Source of the DNA: Haloferax larsenii JCM 13917
Lineage (GTDB): Archaea; Halobacteriota; Halobacteria; Halobacteriales; Haloferacaceae
Reading direction: 5' to 3'
Assembly: GCF_000336955.1 (NCBI RefSeq)
Contig: NZ_AOLI01000017.1
Coordinates: forward strand, 198,785-231,971
Length of the DNA stretch: 33,187 nt
Of the stretch, positions 7,083 through 15,547 are shown one piece after another; within the stretch, counting starts at the first letter, position 1, and every line of letters starts with the position of its first letter. The position numbers and the translations under genes were made by a program. The notes under the pieces were generated by a model. The model had not been told where the DNA came from and did not search any database. It saw only the letters and a program-made list of their open reading frames with translations.

Positions 7083-7485
7083 CAGTCAACGAGAGCGGCG
7101 AATCCGACGGGACCAGATATATCGTGGTTCGCGGTGCGTCCGCTTGCCGGCAGACGCCGTCAACGACTGCGAACAACGCCGGGTACTCTGACTCGTTGGC
7201 ACGCCGCGCTCCGATAGAGGCGATTGCGTGGGTCGGTGCCTCACGTTCGCCCCACACGGCGAGAGAGAGGACGAGCAGTGTACAACCGCCGATAATCGCT
7301 CCGGTGAATCGTACGGACGTCACCTGCGAGATGGACGCGATGAACTCAGAGACGAGTCCGGCGCTCACTAACATGAGCGAAACGACGACACCGCTGGCGA
7401 TACCGACGGCGAGGACGCACACGGCGAGCGCCGCGAGCGACGCTGCCATTCGAAATTGTAACCGACGGCTTGGGGACCAATCCAT
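7083..7485 (-). pseudogene. 5' fragment of an M48 (HtpX-like) metalloprotease gene
   Basis: The ATG at 7485 starts a frame with two to three hydrophobic segments in its first 90 residues, followed by GARRANESEYPALFAVVDGV and CRQADAPRTTIYLVPSDSP. This matches the N-terminal membrane region and early soluble part of haloarchaeal HtpX/M48 proteases (pattern ESEYP-L--V---QAD-P). The frame then turns into low-complexity Pro/Ser sequence after about residue 134 and never reaches the HEXXH zinc-binding motif, so it cannot be an active protease. At about 7080 it is fused to an unrelated membrane-protein fragment in another frame. A deletion or recombination that joined two genes is the likely cause. 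Confidence 0.6.
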
Positions 7486-7600
7486 ACACCAGGCTTCGGG
7501 GACTGTCAAAAAATAACTTTGAATGGAGGTTTCGCCCGGCCGAGTGAAGTCGGCGTCCCGACCCAAAATGCTAATACAAATGATATTTTCAAGACACGTA

Positions 7601-7966
7601 ATGCCTTCCAGCAACAGTATGGACAGCGTCAGCGCGTGGAGAGCGGCGGTGTTCGTCGCGTTCGCCCTCTTCTTCGGGTTCCTCGTCTGGTTCATCGACG
7701 AACCGCTATCGCGTTCACTGCTCTCGGTTGCGGTGTTGACGTTCGTCTTTCTCGGAGCGAGCGCGTTCAAACCGGTCGTTACACACCCACTGTACAACCT
7801 CGTCTCGGCGGTGTACACGATGCTTCTCTTCGCCGGGATGTACTTCGGTGGGGCATACAACGACGTCGTGTTGCTCGTGCTGACAGTGCTCTCGACACTC
7901 GGTGTCGGCGTCGAAGTGTACAACTACCGCCACGGTACGAGCTACCTGCGTCTCGACTACTCGTGA
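7601..7966 (+). CDS. Four-helix membrane protein, unknown function (121 aa)
   Basis: The product has hydrophobic segments at about 16-36, 40-58, 64-84 and 88-108 (counted from the 7601 start) and a short polar C-terminus (YNYRHGTSYLRLDYS). No family is recognised. The ATG at 7601 is preferred to further-upstream starts because a TATA-like GCTAATAC (7570-7577) lies about 28 bases before it, as for leaderless haloarchaeal genes. An alternative in-frame ATG is at 7619. The N-terminal extension available further upstream is basic and unlike the rest. The TraB-like gene follows 76 bases later on the same strand. Confidence 0.7.
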   Translation: MPSSNSMDSVSAWRAAVFVAFALFFGFLVWFIDEPLSRSLLSVAVLTFVFLGASAFKPVVTHPLYNLVSAVYTMLLFAGMYFGGAYNDVVLLVLTVLSTLGVGVEVYNYRHGTSYLRLDYS

Positions 7967-8042
7967 GTTCGGCGCGGCTGAGAATATTGTTTCGGCGGAC
8001 AGTGAACCAGCCGAGACGAGTCGTACACCGAAGCACCTCCAC

Positions 8043-8864
8043 ATGACTGCCCCCAACGCCCCCAAGAACACACCCGAACCGACAGTACATCTCGTTGGAG
8101 AGTCACATCTCGGACAGCACGACCAGCTCTCCCGTGGCCTCGAACGACTGCTGACGACAGCGGATATCGCTGTGTTTTACACCGAACACCCAGCGGAACT
8201 GCCAACCATCGCAGAGTATGCTACTGCTGCCGTCTCCCTTCCACTCTACCTGATCGGGATGTGTGTGACCCAGATGCTGTATGGGCCACTCTACGCACTT
8301 CGTTCCGGCACACAACAGGCAGTCGAGACTGAAGCTGTACGCGAACTCTCCTCCGAACACGGTGTGCCAGTAGTCCCTGTCGATACCCACCCGTCACAGG
8401 TGGTGCCAGAACTCTCCGTGGGCTGGCATGCTGTTGGGTGGCTCGGATTGTTGCTGGGCGTCGCTGTGGCACCATTTCAGATTGGCGTGTTCTCTGTCTG
8501 GGTTGTGGCGTGTACTGGCCTTCTCATTCTGTTTAAACGCCGCCGAGTCACGTATGAGACGCCCTTGGCACTGCTTTTTGGCTGGGGTGGACTTGTGGCT
8601 ATTGTCCCACTTGGACTTGTCCCGCTTGCGTTCGGAGTGGTCGCCTTCATCGCGCATGGGCTCGTCATCCGCGTGACGGCGGAACGCAGGGAAGCGGCGA
8701 TGGCCCAGCGGCTGCTCAACCACGTTCCCACATTCACCGACCAGGATGTCTGCCTCACTGTCGGGGAAGCACATCTTGAGGGGCTTGTAACGGAATTTGA
8801 CGCTCGTGGCATCGAGACGGTGCTGCACACCGATCTCAGCGACCAGGCGACTGCTTCGGACTGA
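8043..8864 (+). CDS. TraB/GumN-like membrane protein
   Basis: The product (273 aa) starts with a segment containing HLVGESHLGQHDQ (16-28) and ends with ERREAAMAQRLL and LTVGEAHLEGL, the pattern of the TraB/PrgY/GumN fold, in which G-[TE]-x-H motifs and an ER-x-MA helix recur. This fold is distantly related to Tiki/EreA-type hydrolases. Between these halves lie at least four hydrophobic segments (about 60-80, 128-145, 147-165 and 177-205), so the protein is membrane-embedded. TraB-type proteins act as inhibitors or binding proteins for peptide signals in some bacteria, but the archaeal role is unknown. The start at 8043 is chosen because the frame farther upstream overlaps the preceding gene and looks non-coding. 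A strong hairpin follows the stop. Confidence 0.7.
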   Translation: MTAPNAPKNTPEPTVHLVGESHLGQHDQLSRGLERLLTTADIAVFYTEHPAELPTIAEYATAAVSLPLYLIGMCVTQMLYGPLYALRSGTQQAVETEAVRELSSEHGVPVVPVDTHPSQVVPELSVGWHAVGWLGLLLGVAVAPFQIGVFSVWVVACTGLLILFKRRRVTYETPLALLFGWGGLVAIVPLGLVPLAFGVVAFIAHGLVIRVTAERREAAMAQRLLNHVPTFTDQDVCLTVGEAHLEGLVTEFDARGIETVLHTDLSDQATASD

Positions 8865-8871
8865 GATTCAC

Positions 8872-8886
8872 CTCCCCCTGGGGGAG
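8872..8886 (+). terminator. GC-rich hairpin after the TraB-like gene
   Basis: CTCCCCC and GGGGGAG form a near-perfect stem around a central T, seven bases after the TGA at 8862-8864. No T-run follows. The position fits a transcription end point or an RNA-stabilising stem. Confidence 0.4.
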
Positions 8887-9527
8887 TGGTGGAGTGCCCG
8901 GGGCGTTCCCCTCACCACCTACTGCCTCCACATGTCCAGTTACGGGACTACGGCTGTCATCGAGAGGTGACAATTATTGGGACACCAATTGAGACTGGCG
9001 AACCACATCGATACCCTCGAATTCCATGTGAGGTAACGTCTACCCCACTGCGGATGGGATTGTGCATGGTTGTGAGGGCCGCTGCGATGAGGACCCAGCA
9101 GATGGTCCTGAGGGACTCCACAAGAAGGTCCACCAACGGATACTGGGACAGCCCAGCGGGGTCACCGAATTGGCTCCCCCACTCTACAAACCGTGCGGTT
9201 CCAAGGCCGATCTCTGTCCGCGTGAACTCAAAGACTGGACGGACCAACCCGAGACCGATCGCACGCATCCAGCCGTCACTAGCGGTGTACTTCACCGACC
9301 GCAGCAAGCGCTCAACTGACGAACGCCGATTGAGGGAAGTTACTAACTAGACAGTACCCTGTGAGTTTGGGTCTCAAGTATTACTACGCACTAACTATTC
9401 AATGCGGTTTTGCCTTAGATCTGCGTGCTAATCCCACCACTATTCTTTTGAATTCATACTTATCACGGCTCTAACCCGAACTATCTGAAGGGAAACTGCA
9501 AAAGACGATCCGCATGATGTTACATCT
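8887..9527. other. 640-base stretch upstream of the copper island
   Basis: No convincing gene is visible. The minus strand is open from about 9343 to 8957 and is reported separately as a doubtful ORF. An inverted repeat CAATT-N11-AATTG lies near 8970-8991. The last 170 bases are AT-rich (for example CATACTTATCA around 9451-9461) and should hold the promoter of the permease gene at 9528. Confidence 0.35.
8957..9307 (-). CDS. Doubtful ORF, possible gene remnant (116 codons)
   Basis: The frame begins with TTG at 9307, and an in-frame ATG comes 13 codons later. Upstream the frame is open to a TAG at 9347-9349 without an ATG. The product has one clear hydrophobic stretch (LRTICWVLIAAALTT) preceded by a mixed region, and the last 30 residues read as non-coding. 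I recognise no family. It could be a decayed gene, since composition in the middle resembles haloarchaeal coding sequence. It is listed so that the region is not overlooked. Confidence 0.2.
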   Translation of the reverse strand: MLRSVKYTASDGWMRAIGLGLVRPVFEFTRTEIGLGTARFVEWGSQFGDPAGLSQYPLVDLLVESLRTICWVLIAAALTTMHNPIRSGVDVTSHGIRGYRCGSPVSIGVPIIVTSR

Positions 9528-10922
9528 ATGCAGGTGACGATGGTTGAGGGTATCTTCGAAGCCCTCCGAATCGGTGTCGGATTCCTCTGGACGGCGGCGT
9601 GGGCGATCATTATGGGACTCACGATCACGAGTCTGGTCCAAGTCTATGTCTCCAAGGAGCGAATGGCACAGGTGCTGGGCGACGGTGATCTGAGCGGGCT
9701 CACCAAGGCGACTGCGTTCGGTGCGGCCAGTAGTGGCTGCAGTTTCGGCGCTGTCGCCATCGGGAAGGGACTGTTCAAGAAGGGAGCGCACGCGGTGAAC
9801 TTTCTCGCGTTCATGTTCGCGTCGACGAATCTGATCGTCGAACTCGGGCTGATGATTCTGATTCTGCTTGGCTGGGAGTTCCTCCTAGCGGAACTGCTGG
9901 GCGGCCTCATCCTCATCGCCGTGATGGCGGTGATCGTCCACCTCACGCTCCCCGAGAATCTCTTTGCCGAAGTTCGAGAAACGCTCAACGAGCGCGACCG
10001 TGAGGCGGGCGTCACCGAAGACCCGACCTGCGGGATGGAGGGCAAAGACGAATACACGCTCACGACCGACGGCGGTGAGACGATCAAATTCTGCTCGGAG
10101 GGCTGTATGGAGACCTACCGCCAGGAGACGTCGAGTCGTGGCGGGTGGCGTAACGAGTTGCTGTCGTGGGGGGGCTGGTACAAAGTCGGGAATCAGTACC
10201 GCAAGGAGTGGTCGATGATCTGGAAGGACATCATTGCCGGCTTCCTCATTTCGGGGTTCGTCATCGTCTTCGTCCCCCAGTGGGTCTGGAACACCCTGTT
10301 CATCCAGGGCGACGGGCTGCTTGTGACCGCCGAGAACGCGATTATGGGTGTCACCATCGCCGTGCTCAGTTTCGTTGGCAGTATGGGTAACGTCCCGTTC
10401 GCAGTCGCGCTGTGGGGCGGTGGCGTCAGCTTCGCCGGGATCATCGCGTTCGTCTACGCCGACCTCATCACGATTCCCGTGTTGAACGTCTACCGGAAGT
10501 ACTACGGCTGGAAGATTATGCTGTACATCCTCGGCGTCTTTTTCGTGACGATGGCGTTCACCGGCTTCCTCATGGAGCTGCTGTTCGACGCGCTGGGTAT
10601 CGTTCCAGATCTGGCGGGCGGCGAGACGGCGACCGAGCAAACGTACTTCGAGCTCAACTACACGTTCTATCTCAACCTCATCGCGTTCGCGCTCTCCGGT
10701 TTTCTCCTGTACGTTTATCGTCGCGGCCTCGGTGCGCCTGGCCAGTACCGTGATCCCGTCTGTGGGATGCGGACTGACGGCAGCGAACCATCGGCGACGC
10801 ACGACGGCGAGACGTACTACTTCTGCTCGCAGACCTGTAAGGAGACGTTCGAAAAGGACCCAGATGAATTCACCCATCAACACCCAGAGGCGGGAGCGTC
10901 TCAGGATCATGACCACCATTGA
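9528..10922 (+). CDS. DUF318/ArsP-like permease with two YHS metal-binding domains (probable Cu/Zn efflux)
   Basis: The 464-residue protein has two membrane halves (about 8-145 and 230-398), each with the paired-helix pattern of DUF318/SO_0444-type permeases, which export copper, zinc or arsenic compounds. The first half carries AASSGCSFGA with Cys71; the second carries GSMGNVPFAVALWGGG (284-299). A cytosolic YHS domain sits between them (DPTCGM at 165-170, FCSEGC at 188-193) and a second at the C-terminus (DPVCGM at 409-414, FCSQTC at 432-437), followed by a His-rich tail (about 450-464). YHS domains bind Cu/Zn-class ions through these Cys residues. As first gene of a copper-type cluster, it probably moves copper or a similar soft metal. 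An alternative start is the ATG at 9540. Confidence 0.85.
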   Translation: MQVTMVEGIFEALRIGVGFLWTAAWAIIMGLTITSLVQVYVSKERMAQVLGDGDLSGLTKATAFGAASSGCSFGAVAIGKGLFKKGAHAVNFLAFMFASTNLIVELGLMILILLGWEFLLAELLGGLILIAVMAVIVHLTLPENLFAEVRETLNERDREAGVTEDPTCGMEGKDEYTLTTDGGETIKFCSEGCMETYRQETSSRGGWRNELLSWGGWYKVGNQYRKEWSMIWKDIIAGFLISGFVIVFVPQWVWNTLFIQGDGLLVTAENAIMGVTIAVLSFVGSMGNVPFAVALWGGGVSFAGIIAFVYADLITIPVLNVYRKYYGWKIMLYILGVFFVTMAFTGFLMELLFDALGIVPDLAGGETATEQTYFELNYTFYLNLIAFALSGFLLYVYRRGLGAPGQYRDPVCGMRTDGSEPSATHDGETYYFCSQTCKETFEKDPDEFTHQHPEAGASQDHDHH

Positions 10923-11053
10923 ACACCGATTCGAGATATCGAATTTGTGGGACTGCCTGCCCCGTGATTGCATTGGCCAATCAAAACTGGTACAGCACTG
11001 TCTCACGAACTCTCACGTATGAGCCAGAGTCTCGAAGGACCGAGGTGGAGAAG

Positions 11054-11647
11054 ATGAATCCACGGCGAACCGATACAGTAGCCGGTACCTTGGTCGCTGC
11101 CGTCCTCATCGTCGGCGGGGCACTCAGCTGGCAAGCGTACCAACGGCAGCAGGCATTCGATCAGATGGGATCGATGATGGGCACGTCGATGGGGGCGGTT
11201 CACGGAACGAATCCGCTCTTGTACGTTCTCGGAACACTCCTCGTCTCGGCTGTCCTCGGTGGGGGGTATCTCGCGGTGCGGGACGACCTCACGAGCACAG
11301 GCGCAAACGATCGCTCACTGGAGGAGATGACGGATCCAACCGACTCTGAAAGCGCAGAATCACCAGCAGTGGCTACCCAGCCAACGGGAGCCATCAATCC
11401 AGAGTCTCAGCCGCAGGCTCGCGTGTTGGACCTCTTGCCAGATGATGAACGTCGCATCCTCGAACCGATCCTTTCCTCGCCCGGCATCACACAAATCGAA
11501 TTACGGGATCGCTCGGACTTTTCGAAGAGCAAGGTGAGCCAGACAGTTAGCGCCCTCGAGAAACGTGGGCTGTTGTACCGCGAGCGCCAAGGGCGAACGT
11601 ATCGGATCTATCCGAGCGGTGACCTACAACAGAATCAAGCGCACTAA
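11054..11647 (+). CDS. Membrane-anchored winged-helix regulator with Met-rich external loop
   Basis: The product has 197 residues. Helix 1 (about 7-26) and helix 2 (about 54-75) flank a short loop containing MGSMMGTSMGAVHG (38-51), with Met38, Met41, Met42, Met46 and His50, a Cu(I)-type ligand set. After a Thr/Ser/Glu-rich linker (76-120) comes a winged helix (about 121-190): LPDDERRILEPIL, recognition-helix region SKSKVSQTVSALEKRGL, and wing RERQGRTYRIYP. Helix 1 should place the loop outside and the DNA-binding domain inside. A single-protein membrane copper sensor that controls the surrounding genes is the natural reading, but that is inference. The ATG at 11054 is preferred because GAGGTGGAGA lies just upstream; frames further upstream overlap the permease end. 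Confidence 0.8.
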   Translation: MNPRRTDTVAGTLVAAVLIVGGALSWQAYQRQQAFDQMGSMMGTSMGAVHGTNPLLYVLGTLLVSAVLGGGYLAVRDDLTSTGANDRSLEEMTDPTDSESAESPAVATQPTGAINPESQPQARVLDLLPDDERRILEPILSSPGITQIELRDRSDFSKSKVSQTVSALEKRGLLYRERQGRTYRIYPSGDLQQNQAH

Positions 11648-11906
11648 CCACAGGGATGGGACTCTCCCGCGTGGGTCGTGCGATCCTCGTATCGCTGGGA
11701 GCTCGTCCGTGAGGGGACAGGCGCACATCTACAGCAGCCCGTTGAGACGCTCCACCCGACGCCGTCGAATTCGGCATTCGTGAACGGTCATGTCTCTGAA
11801 AAACGGTTAGAACGCTCGATACACGTTCTTGAACGTTCTCCTGCGCGGATTCACACCCATTGTGATAACTCCCGAGCGGTCCTACGAGTAACCGAGGAGA
11901 AAGACA
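11648..11906 (+). promoter_or_regulatory. Intergenic region with GAACG/CGTTC operator-like repeats
   Basis: Three half-sites lie close together: GAACG (11810-11814), CGTTC (11824-11828) and the palindrome GAACGTTC (11831-11838). They are about 70 bases before the ATG at 11907. Spaced inverted half-sites of this kind are typical of winged-helix operators, and a winged-helix regulator is encoded directly upstream. No gene is seen in this region. The binding assignment is inference. Confidence 0.35.
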
Positions 11907-12203
11907 ATGACCAACTTCAAACTCAGCGGCTGGCTGCTCGTGGCACTCGCGATCGTCGGACTCGCGTTCGCCGCCCCCGTGGTCAGCGCACACGGCACCG
12001 ACACGACCGCAGACGACGCGCCCACTGACAATGCTACCGCCGATGACTGGGCGGCTTGGATGGAGGCGCAGATGACCGAGCACATGGGCCCGGGTAGCGT
12101 CAAGTGGATGGAGTCGCACATGGGTGTGACCGTCGACGAGATGGCCCAAGACATGGCTGACAACGACTACAACGGCGGGATGTACGGGCAGGGCCACTGC
12201 TGA
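11907..12203 (+). CDS. Secreted Met/His-rich small protein, probable copper binder (98 aa)
   Basis: A Sec-type signal (about 1-28, ending VVSA) is followed by an acidic Thr/Asp linker and then a Met/His-rich segment: Met52, Met56, His59, Met60, Met68, His71, Met72, Met79, Met83 and Met92, with His97 and a terminal Cys98. Spacings such as M-x3-M-x2-HM and M-x2-HM look like Cu(I) sites. It lies between the copper-type regulator and a SHOCT protein, so an extracytoplasmic metal-buffer role is likely. I recognise no named family. A GAGGAGA stretch just before the ATG could act as a ribosome site. Function is inferred from composition and place. Confidence 0.7.
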   Translation: MTNFKLSGWLLVALAIVGLAFAAPVVSAHGTDTTADDAPTDNATADDWAAWMEAQMTEHMGPGSVKWMESHMGVTVDEMAQDMADNDYNGGMYGQGHC

Positions 12204-12260
12204 CGGCTCTGACCGTTTTGATCGCTTTAACCGAACACCGAAATTTACCACCGCAAGACA

Positions 12261-12602
12261 ATGATGCAACCCATCACTCACATCGGACGCACTGCTCGCC
12301 GCCTCGCGATCCTCGCTATCCCGCTGCTGGTCGCGGCGACTGGAACGGCTGCCGCCCACGGCGGCGGGATGATGGGCGGAAGCGGCTGGGGCCTCCTCGG
12401 CGGAGCGATGGGGCTCTGGGGACTCCTCTGGATGGGACTCCTCATCGCCGTTCCGCTCTACTTCGTCTATGCGCTCCTCAACCGAGGATCCGGCGGGGAC
12501 GCTGAGCAGTCGTTGTCGGTTCTCCGCGAGCGATACGCTCGCGGGGAGCTTTCGGACGATGAATTCGAACGGCGGCGAAAACAGCTCGAACGGACTGGAT
12601 GA
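12261..12602 (+). CDS. SHOCT-domain membrane protein (113 aa)
   Basis: The product has an N-terminal hydrophobic signal or anchor (about 14-33), then a Gly/Met-rich part (HGGGMMGGSGWG, 33-44), a second helix (about 48-73), and a C-terminal SHOCT motif (about 84-111: LRERYARGELSDDEFERRRK). SHOCT motifs are short oligomerisation elements at the ends of many small membrane proteins. The HGGGMMGG stretch could bind metal and fits the copper context. The start may be 12261 or the adjacent ATG at 12264. It lies 57 bases after the Met/His-rich protein on the same strand and may be cotranscribed. Confidence 0.8.
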   Translation: MMQPITHIGRTARRLAILAIPLLVAATGTAAAHGGGMMGGSGWGLLGGAMGLWGLLWMGLLIAVPLYFVYALLNRGSGGDAEQSLSVLRERYARGELSDDEFERRRKQLERTG

Positions 12603-12926
12603 TCGGAACGGCTGCTGTTCCATCTGAGACACTGCCATCCCCACCGATCGCTGTTGGGCACCCAACCGTTAACCCCGCGACGGGGTGAGAGGGTGGGTCC
12701 GCTCGGGTATTCGGGCTATCGGAGCACTATACGTCTTTTTAGCGGCGAAGACGTATCTGGAGCGCCACAACGATACCTGAGTCTTCCCGCCATCGTCAGC
12801 TGCTGAATCTGAGATTTGGTTCGTTGCGGCTGCACGTACCACTTGGAATCTAAAGTTTGACCCCCAAGAGACCAGTATAATCGAAGGGAAAATCCGCTAA
12901 AGAGAGGGAGCCGTATGTACCTCTGT
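12603..12926 (+). promoter_or_regulatory. Intergenic region with a perfect 9-bp inverted repeat and the copZ promoter
   Basis: ATACGTCTT (12729-12737) and AAGACGTAT (12748-12756) are perfect inverted repeats with a 10-base gap. They could be an operator or a stem-loop. A smaller CCCCGCGACGGGG hairpin lies near 12675-12687. A TATA-like AGTATAAT is at 12874-12881, about 40 bases before the first possible start of the CopZ-like gene, and a purine-rich GAGGGAG precedes the ATG at 12915. No gene is seen. Confidence 0.4.
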
Positions 12927-13124
12927 ATGACGACGACCATCACCGTGGAAGGAATGTCGTGCGGTCACTGTGAGCAGACGGTCGAAGAGGCCCTTGAAGA
13001 GGTCTCTGGCGTGACTTCCGTGACCGTCGACAGGGAGGGTGAACAGGCAAGTGTCGACGGTGAGGCAGAGGTCACGGCCCTCGTGGCGGCCGTCGAAGAC
13101 GCGGGATACACCGCTCACGCATGA
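12927..13124 (+). CDS. CopZ-like heavy-metal-associated (HMA) copper chaperone (65 aa)
   Basis: The product is a single HMA ferredoxin-like domain with the metal-binding motif GMSCGHC (9-15; Cys12 and Cys15). It carries Cu(I) in the cytosol to a P-type ATPase or regulator. The body VEEALEEVSGVTSVTVD and the C-terminal VEDAGYTAHA are typical. The length is the usual one for a free-standing chaperone. The start at 12927 matches the family's normal N-terminus; an ATG at 12915 would add four residues and is better placed after the GAGGGAG stretch, so the true start is uncertain. It sits 146 bases upstream of the CopB-type ATPase on the same strand. Confidence 0.92.
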   Translation: MTTTITVEGMSCGHCEQTVEEALEEVSGVTSVTVDREGEQASVDGEAEVTALVAAVEDAGYTAHA

Positions 13125-13210
13125 GTATCCTGCGCTGCGGATAGCACAAGTCGCTTCGAGACGACGACTAACCGTTGTCTTCGGAGCTTGTCTACGCTGG
13201 TCTTGCTGTA

Positions 13211-13240
13211 CGGTTTCAGGGCCGAAGATTCAGGAAACCG
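13211..13240 (+). promoter_or_regulatory. Inverted repeat in front of the CopB-type ATPase gene
   Basis: CGGTTTC (13211-13217) and GAAACCG (13234-13240) are perfect inverted repeats separated by 16 bases, ending 30 bases before the ATG at 13271. They could be an operator for the metal regulator or a 5' stem-loop. No clear TATA box is visible nearer the gene. Confidence 0.35.
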
Positions 13241-13270
13241 GCGGAACCACCTCAATAGAGAACATGACCC

Positions 13271-15547
13271 ATGGACGACCACAAAGATACAACTGAGAAT
13301 TCCTCGGGAGGAGCGGACCAACAGGATACCACCAGCCACCAGCACGAACACGGCGACCACGATGAAGCAGTCGCTGAATCAGGCGGGGAAGGGGTAGAAC
13401 AGGAGCTACTAGAGGAGGAGGCTCACCCTGCTGCGGCAGGTGAGATGGTGTCCCACGAGCAGCACGCCGGCCACGAGGGCGACGGCCACGACCACGATTC
13501 CCACGAGGGACACGGCGAGGGCCATGGCGGGATGCACGAAGGCCACGAGCAGATGTTCCGGCGGCGCTTCTTCGTCTCGACACTCCTGTCGGTTCCCGTC
13601 CTCCTGTACAGCGAGATGCTGCAGGAGTGGCTCGGATTCTCGGTTCCATCGTTCCCCGGCAGCGAGTGGATTAATCCTGTCTTCGCGGTGATCGTGTTCG
13701 CCTACGGTGGGATTCCCTTCCTTCAGATGGCGGTGCCGGAGCTGAAAGATCGATCACCGGGGATGATGACGCTCATCTCGATGGCGATCACTGTCGCCTT
13801 CGTCTACAGTCTCGCGAGCGTGGTCTTTCCCACGCAGTCGGCGTTCTTCTGGGAGCTCGTTACGCTGATCGACATCATGCTGCTGGGGCACTGGATCGAG
13901 ATGCGGTCGGTGCGCCGTGCCTCGAGTGCGGTCGACGAGCTGGCGAAGCTGATGCCAGACACCGCCGAGCGTATCACCGACGACGGGGAGACCGAGGAAG
14001 TTCCCGTCAGTGAGCTCTCGGAAGGCGACCTCGTGCTCGTCCGGCCGGGCGCGAGTGTCCCTGCTGACGGCACCGTCGAGGGGGGTGATTCGGACGTCAA
14101 CGAGTCGATGATCACCGGTGAGTCGAAACCGGTCTCGAAGGAGCCCGGCGACGAGGTCATCGGCGGCACCATCAACGGCGACGGGAGTCTCCGCGTGCGC
14201 GTCGGGGCGACGGGCGAGGAGACGACGCTCGCGGGCATCATGCGCTTGGTCGAGGAAGCTCAGCAGAGCAAGTCCAAGACGCAGGTGCTGGCCGATCGGG
14301 CGGCCGGCTGGCTGTTCTACGTCGCGCTCGGGGCGGCAGTCGTGACCGCAATCGCGTGGACGGTTGCCGTCTCGTTCGACGTGACCGTCATCGAGCGCGT
14401 CGTGACGGTGCTCGTCATCGCCTGCCCACACGCCCTCGGGCTCGCTATCCCGCTGGTCGTCGCGATTAACACCTCCCTCGCGGCGCGCAACGGGATGCTC
14501 GTTCGCGACCGCATCGCGATGGAAGACGCACGGAATCTGGACGCCATCATCTTCGACAAGACAGGGACGCTTACCGAGGGCAAACACGGCGTCGTGGATA
14601 TGGCGACCGTCGACGGCGTCGACGAGGACGATGCGCTCGGGCTGGCGGCAGCCGTCGAGAGCGACTCCGAACACATGATCGCCCGAGCGATCCGTGAGGC
14701 CGCCGACGAGCGGGACTTAACTACTCCTGACGCGACCGCCTTCGAGGCGATCAAAGGACGAGGAGTTCGTGCGAACGTCGACGACAACGAGGTGTACGTC
14801 GGCGGGCCGAACCTGTTGACCCAACTCGATAGCGAAATTCCCGACCATCTCCAGCGCTTCACTGACGAGGCCGGCCAGAACGCCCAGACTGTGGTGTATC
14901 TCGTTCGTGACGGAGAGCTAATCGCCGCCTTCGCGATGGCCGACGTGATCCGCGAGGAGAGCTACGCCGTCGTCGACGCGCTCCACAATCTGGGCATCGA
15001 GGTGGCGATGCTGACTGGGGACTCCCAGGACGTCGCCAACGCTGTTGCCGACGAACTGGGCATCGACACGGTGTTCGCGGAGGTCCTCCCCGAAGACAAA
15101 GACGAGAAAGTCCAGGCACTCCAAGACCAGGGGAAGCTCGTGGGGATGGTCGGCGACGGTGTGAACGACGCGCCGGCGCTGACGCGGGCCGACGTCGGGA
15201 TCGCCATCGGGAGTGGCACCGACGTCGCGGTTCAGTCGGCCGACGTCATCCTCGTGCAGAACAACCCGATGGACGTCGTTCGACTTGTCAAGCTGAGTAA
15301 AGCGAGCTACCGAAAGATGCAGGAGAACATCGTCTGGGCAGCGGGGTACAACGTCTTCGCAATCCCGCTTGCAGCAGGCGTGTTGGCACCGATTGGGATT
15401 CTGCTGTCCCCCGCTGTGGGGGCCCTCCTGATGTCACTGAGTACAGTAATCGTCGCGATCAACGCACAACTGCTCCGCCGGGTGGATCTGTCCATCCCTG
15501 AGCTTCCAAGCGGGACCCCATCGACGAAGGCACAGCCCGCTGACTGA
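13271..15547 (+). CDS. P1B-type heavy-metal ATPase, CopB-like (CPH motif)
   Basis: This 758-residue ATP-driven pump should export copper-class ions. Residues 1-95 form a His/Asp/Glu-rich N-terminus with many HxH-type pairs instead of a Cys-based HMA domain. The membrane helix motif is CPH (385-387), the mark of the CopB/P1B-3 subgroup. Core motifs are intact: TGES (282-285), DKTGT with phosphorylated Asp429, TGDS (582-585) and GDGVND (628-633). The last helices carry YN (693-694) and MSLST (721-725). An oddity is the nucleotide-binding SEHP motif, which reads SEHM here (466-469). It follows the CopZ-like gene and closes the copper cluster. A stem-forming repeat lies just upstream. Metal choice (Cu(I), Cu(II) or Ag) cannot be decided from sequence. 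Confidence 0.93.
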   Translation: MDDHKDTTENSSGGADQQDTTSHQHEHGDHDEAVAESGGEGVEQELLEEEAHPAAAGEMVSHEQHAGHEGDGHDHDSHEGHGEGHGGMHEGHEQMFRRRFFVSTLLSVPVLLYSEMLQEWLGFSVPSFPGSEWINPVFAVIVFAYGGIPFLQMAVPELKDRSPGMMTLISMAITVAFVYSLASVVFPTQSAFFWELVTLIDIMLLGHWIEMRSVRRASSAVDELAKLMPDTAERITDDGETEEVPVSELSEGDLVLVRPGASVPADGTVEGGDSDVNESMITGESKPVSKEPGDEVIGGTINGDGSLRVRVGATGEETTLAGIMRLVEEAQQSKSKTQVLADRAAGWLFYVALGAAVVTAIAWTVAVSFDVTVIERVVTVLVIACPHALGLAIPLVVAINTSLAARNGMLVRDRIAMEDARNLDAIIFDKTGTLTEGKHGVVDMATVDGVDEDDALGLAAAVESDSEHMIARAIREAADERDLTTPDATAFEAIKGRGVRANVDDNEVYVGGPNLLTQLDSEIPDHLQRFTDEAGQNAQTVVYLVRDGELIAAFAMADVIREESYAVVDALHNLGIEVAMLTGDSQDVANAVADELGIDTVFAEVLPEDKDEKVQALQDQGKLVGMVGDGVNDAPALTRADVGIAIGSGTDVAVQSADVILVQNNPMDVVRLVKLSKASYRKMQENIVWAAGYNVFAIPLAAGVLAPIGILLSPAVGALLMSLSTVIVAINAQLLRRVDLSIPELPSGTPSTKAQPAD

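Noticed and set aside
9885-11006. Minus-strand frame of 373 codons opposite the YHS permease.
   Set aside because: Its product is Arg/Glu/Asp-rich antisense of membrane helices; the plus strand has clear YHS and permease motifs.
11547-12665. Minus-strand frame of 372 codons across the Met/His-rich and SHOCT genes.
   Set aside because: His/Arg/Ser-rich low-complexity product spanning several plus-strand genes; it is an antisense shadow.
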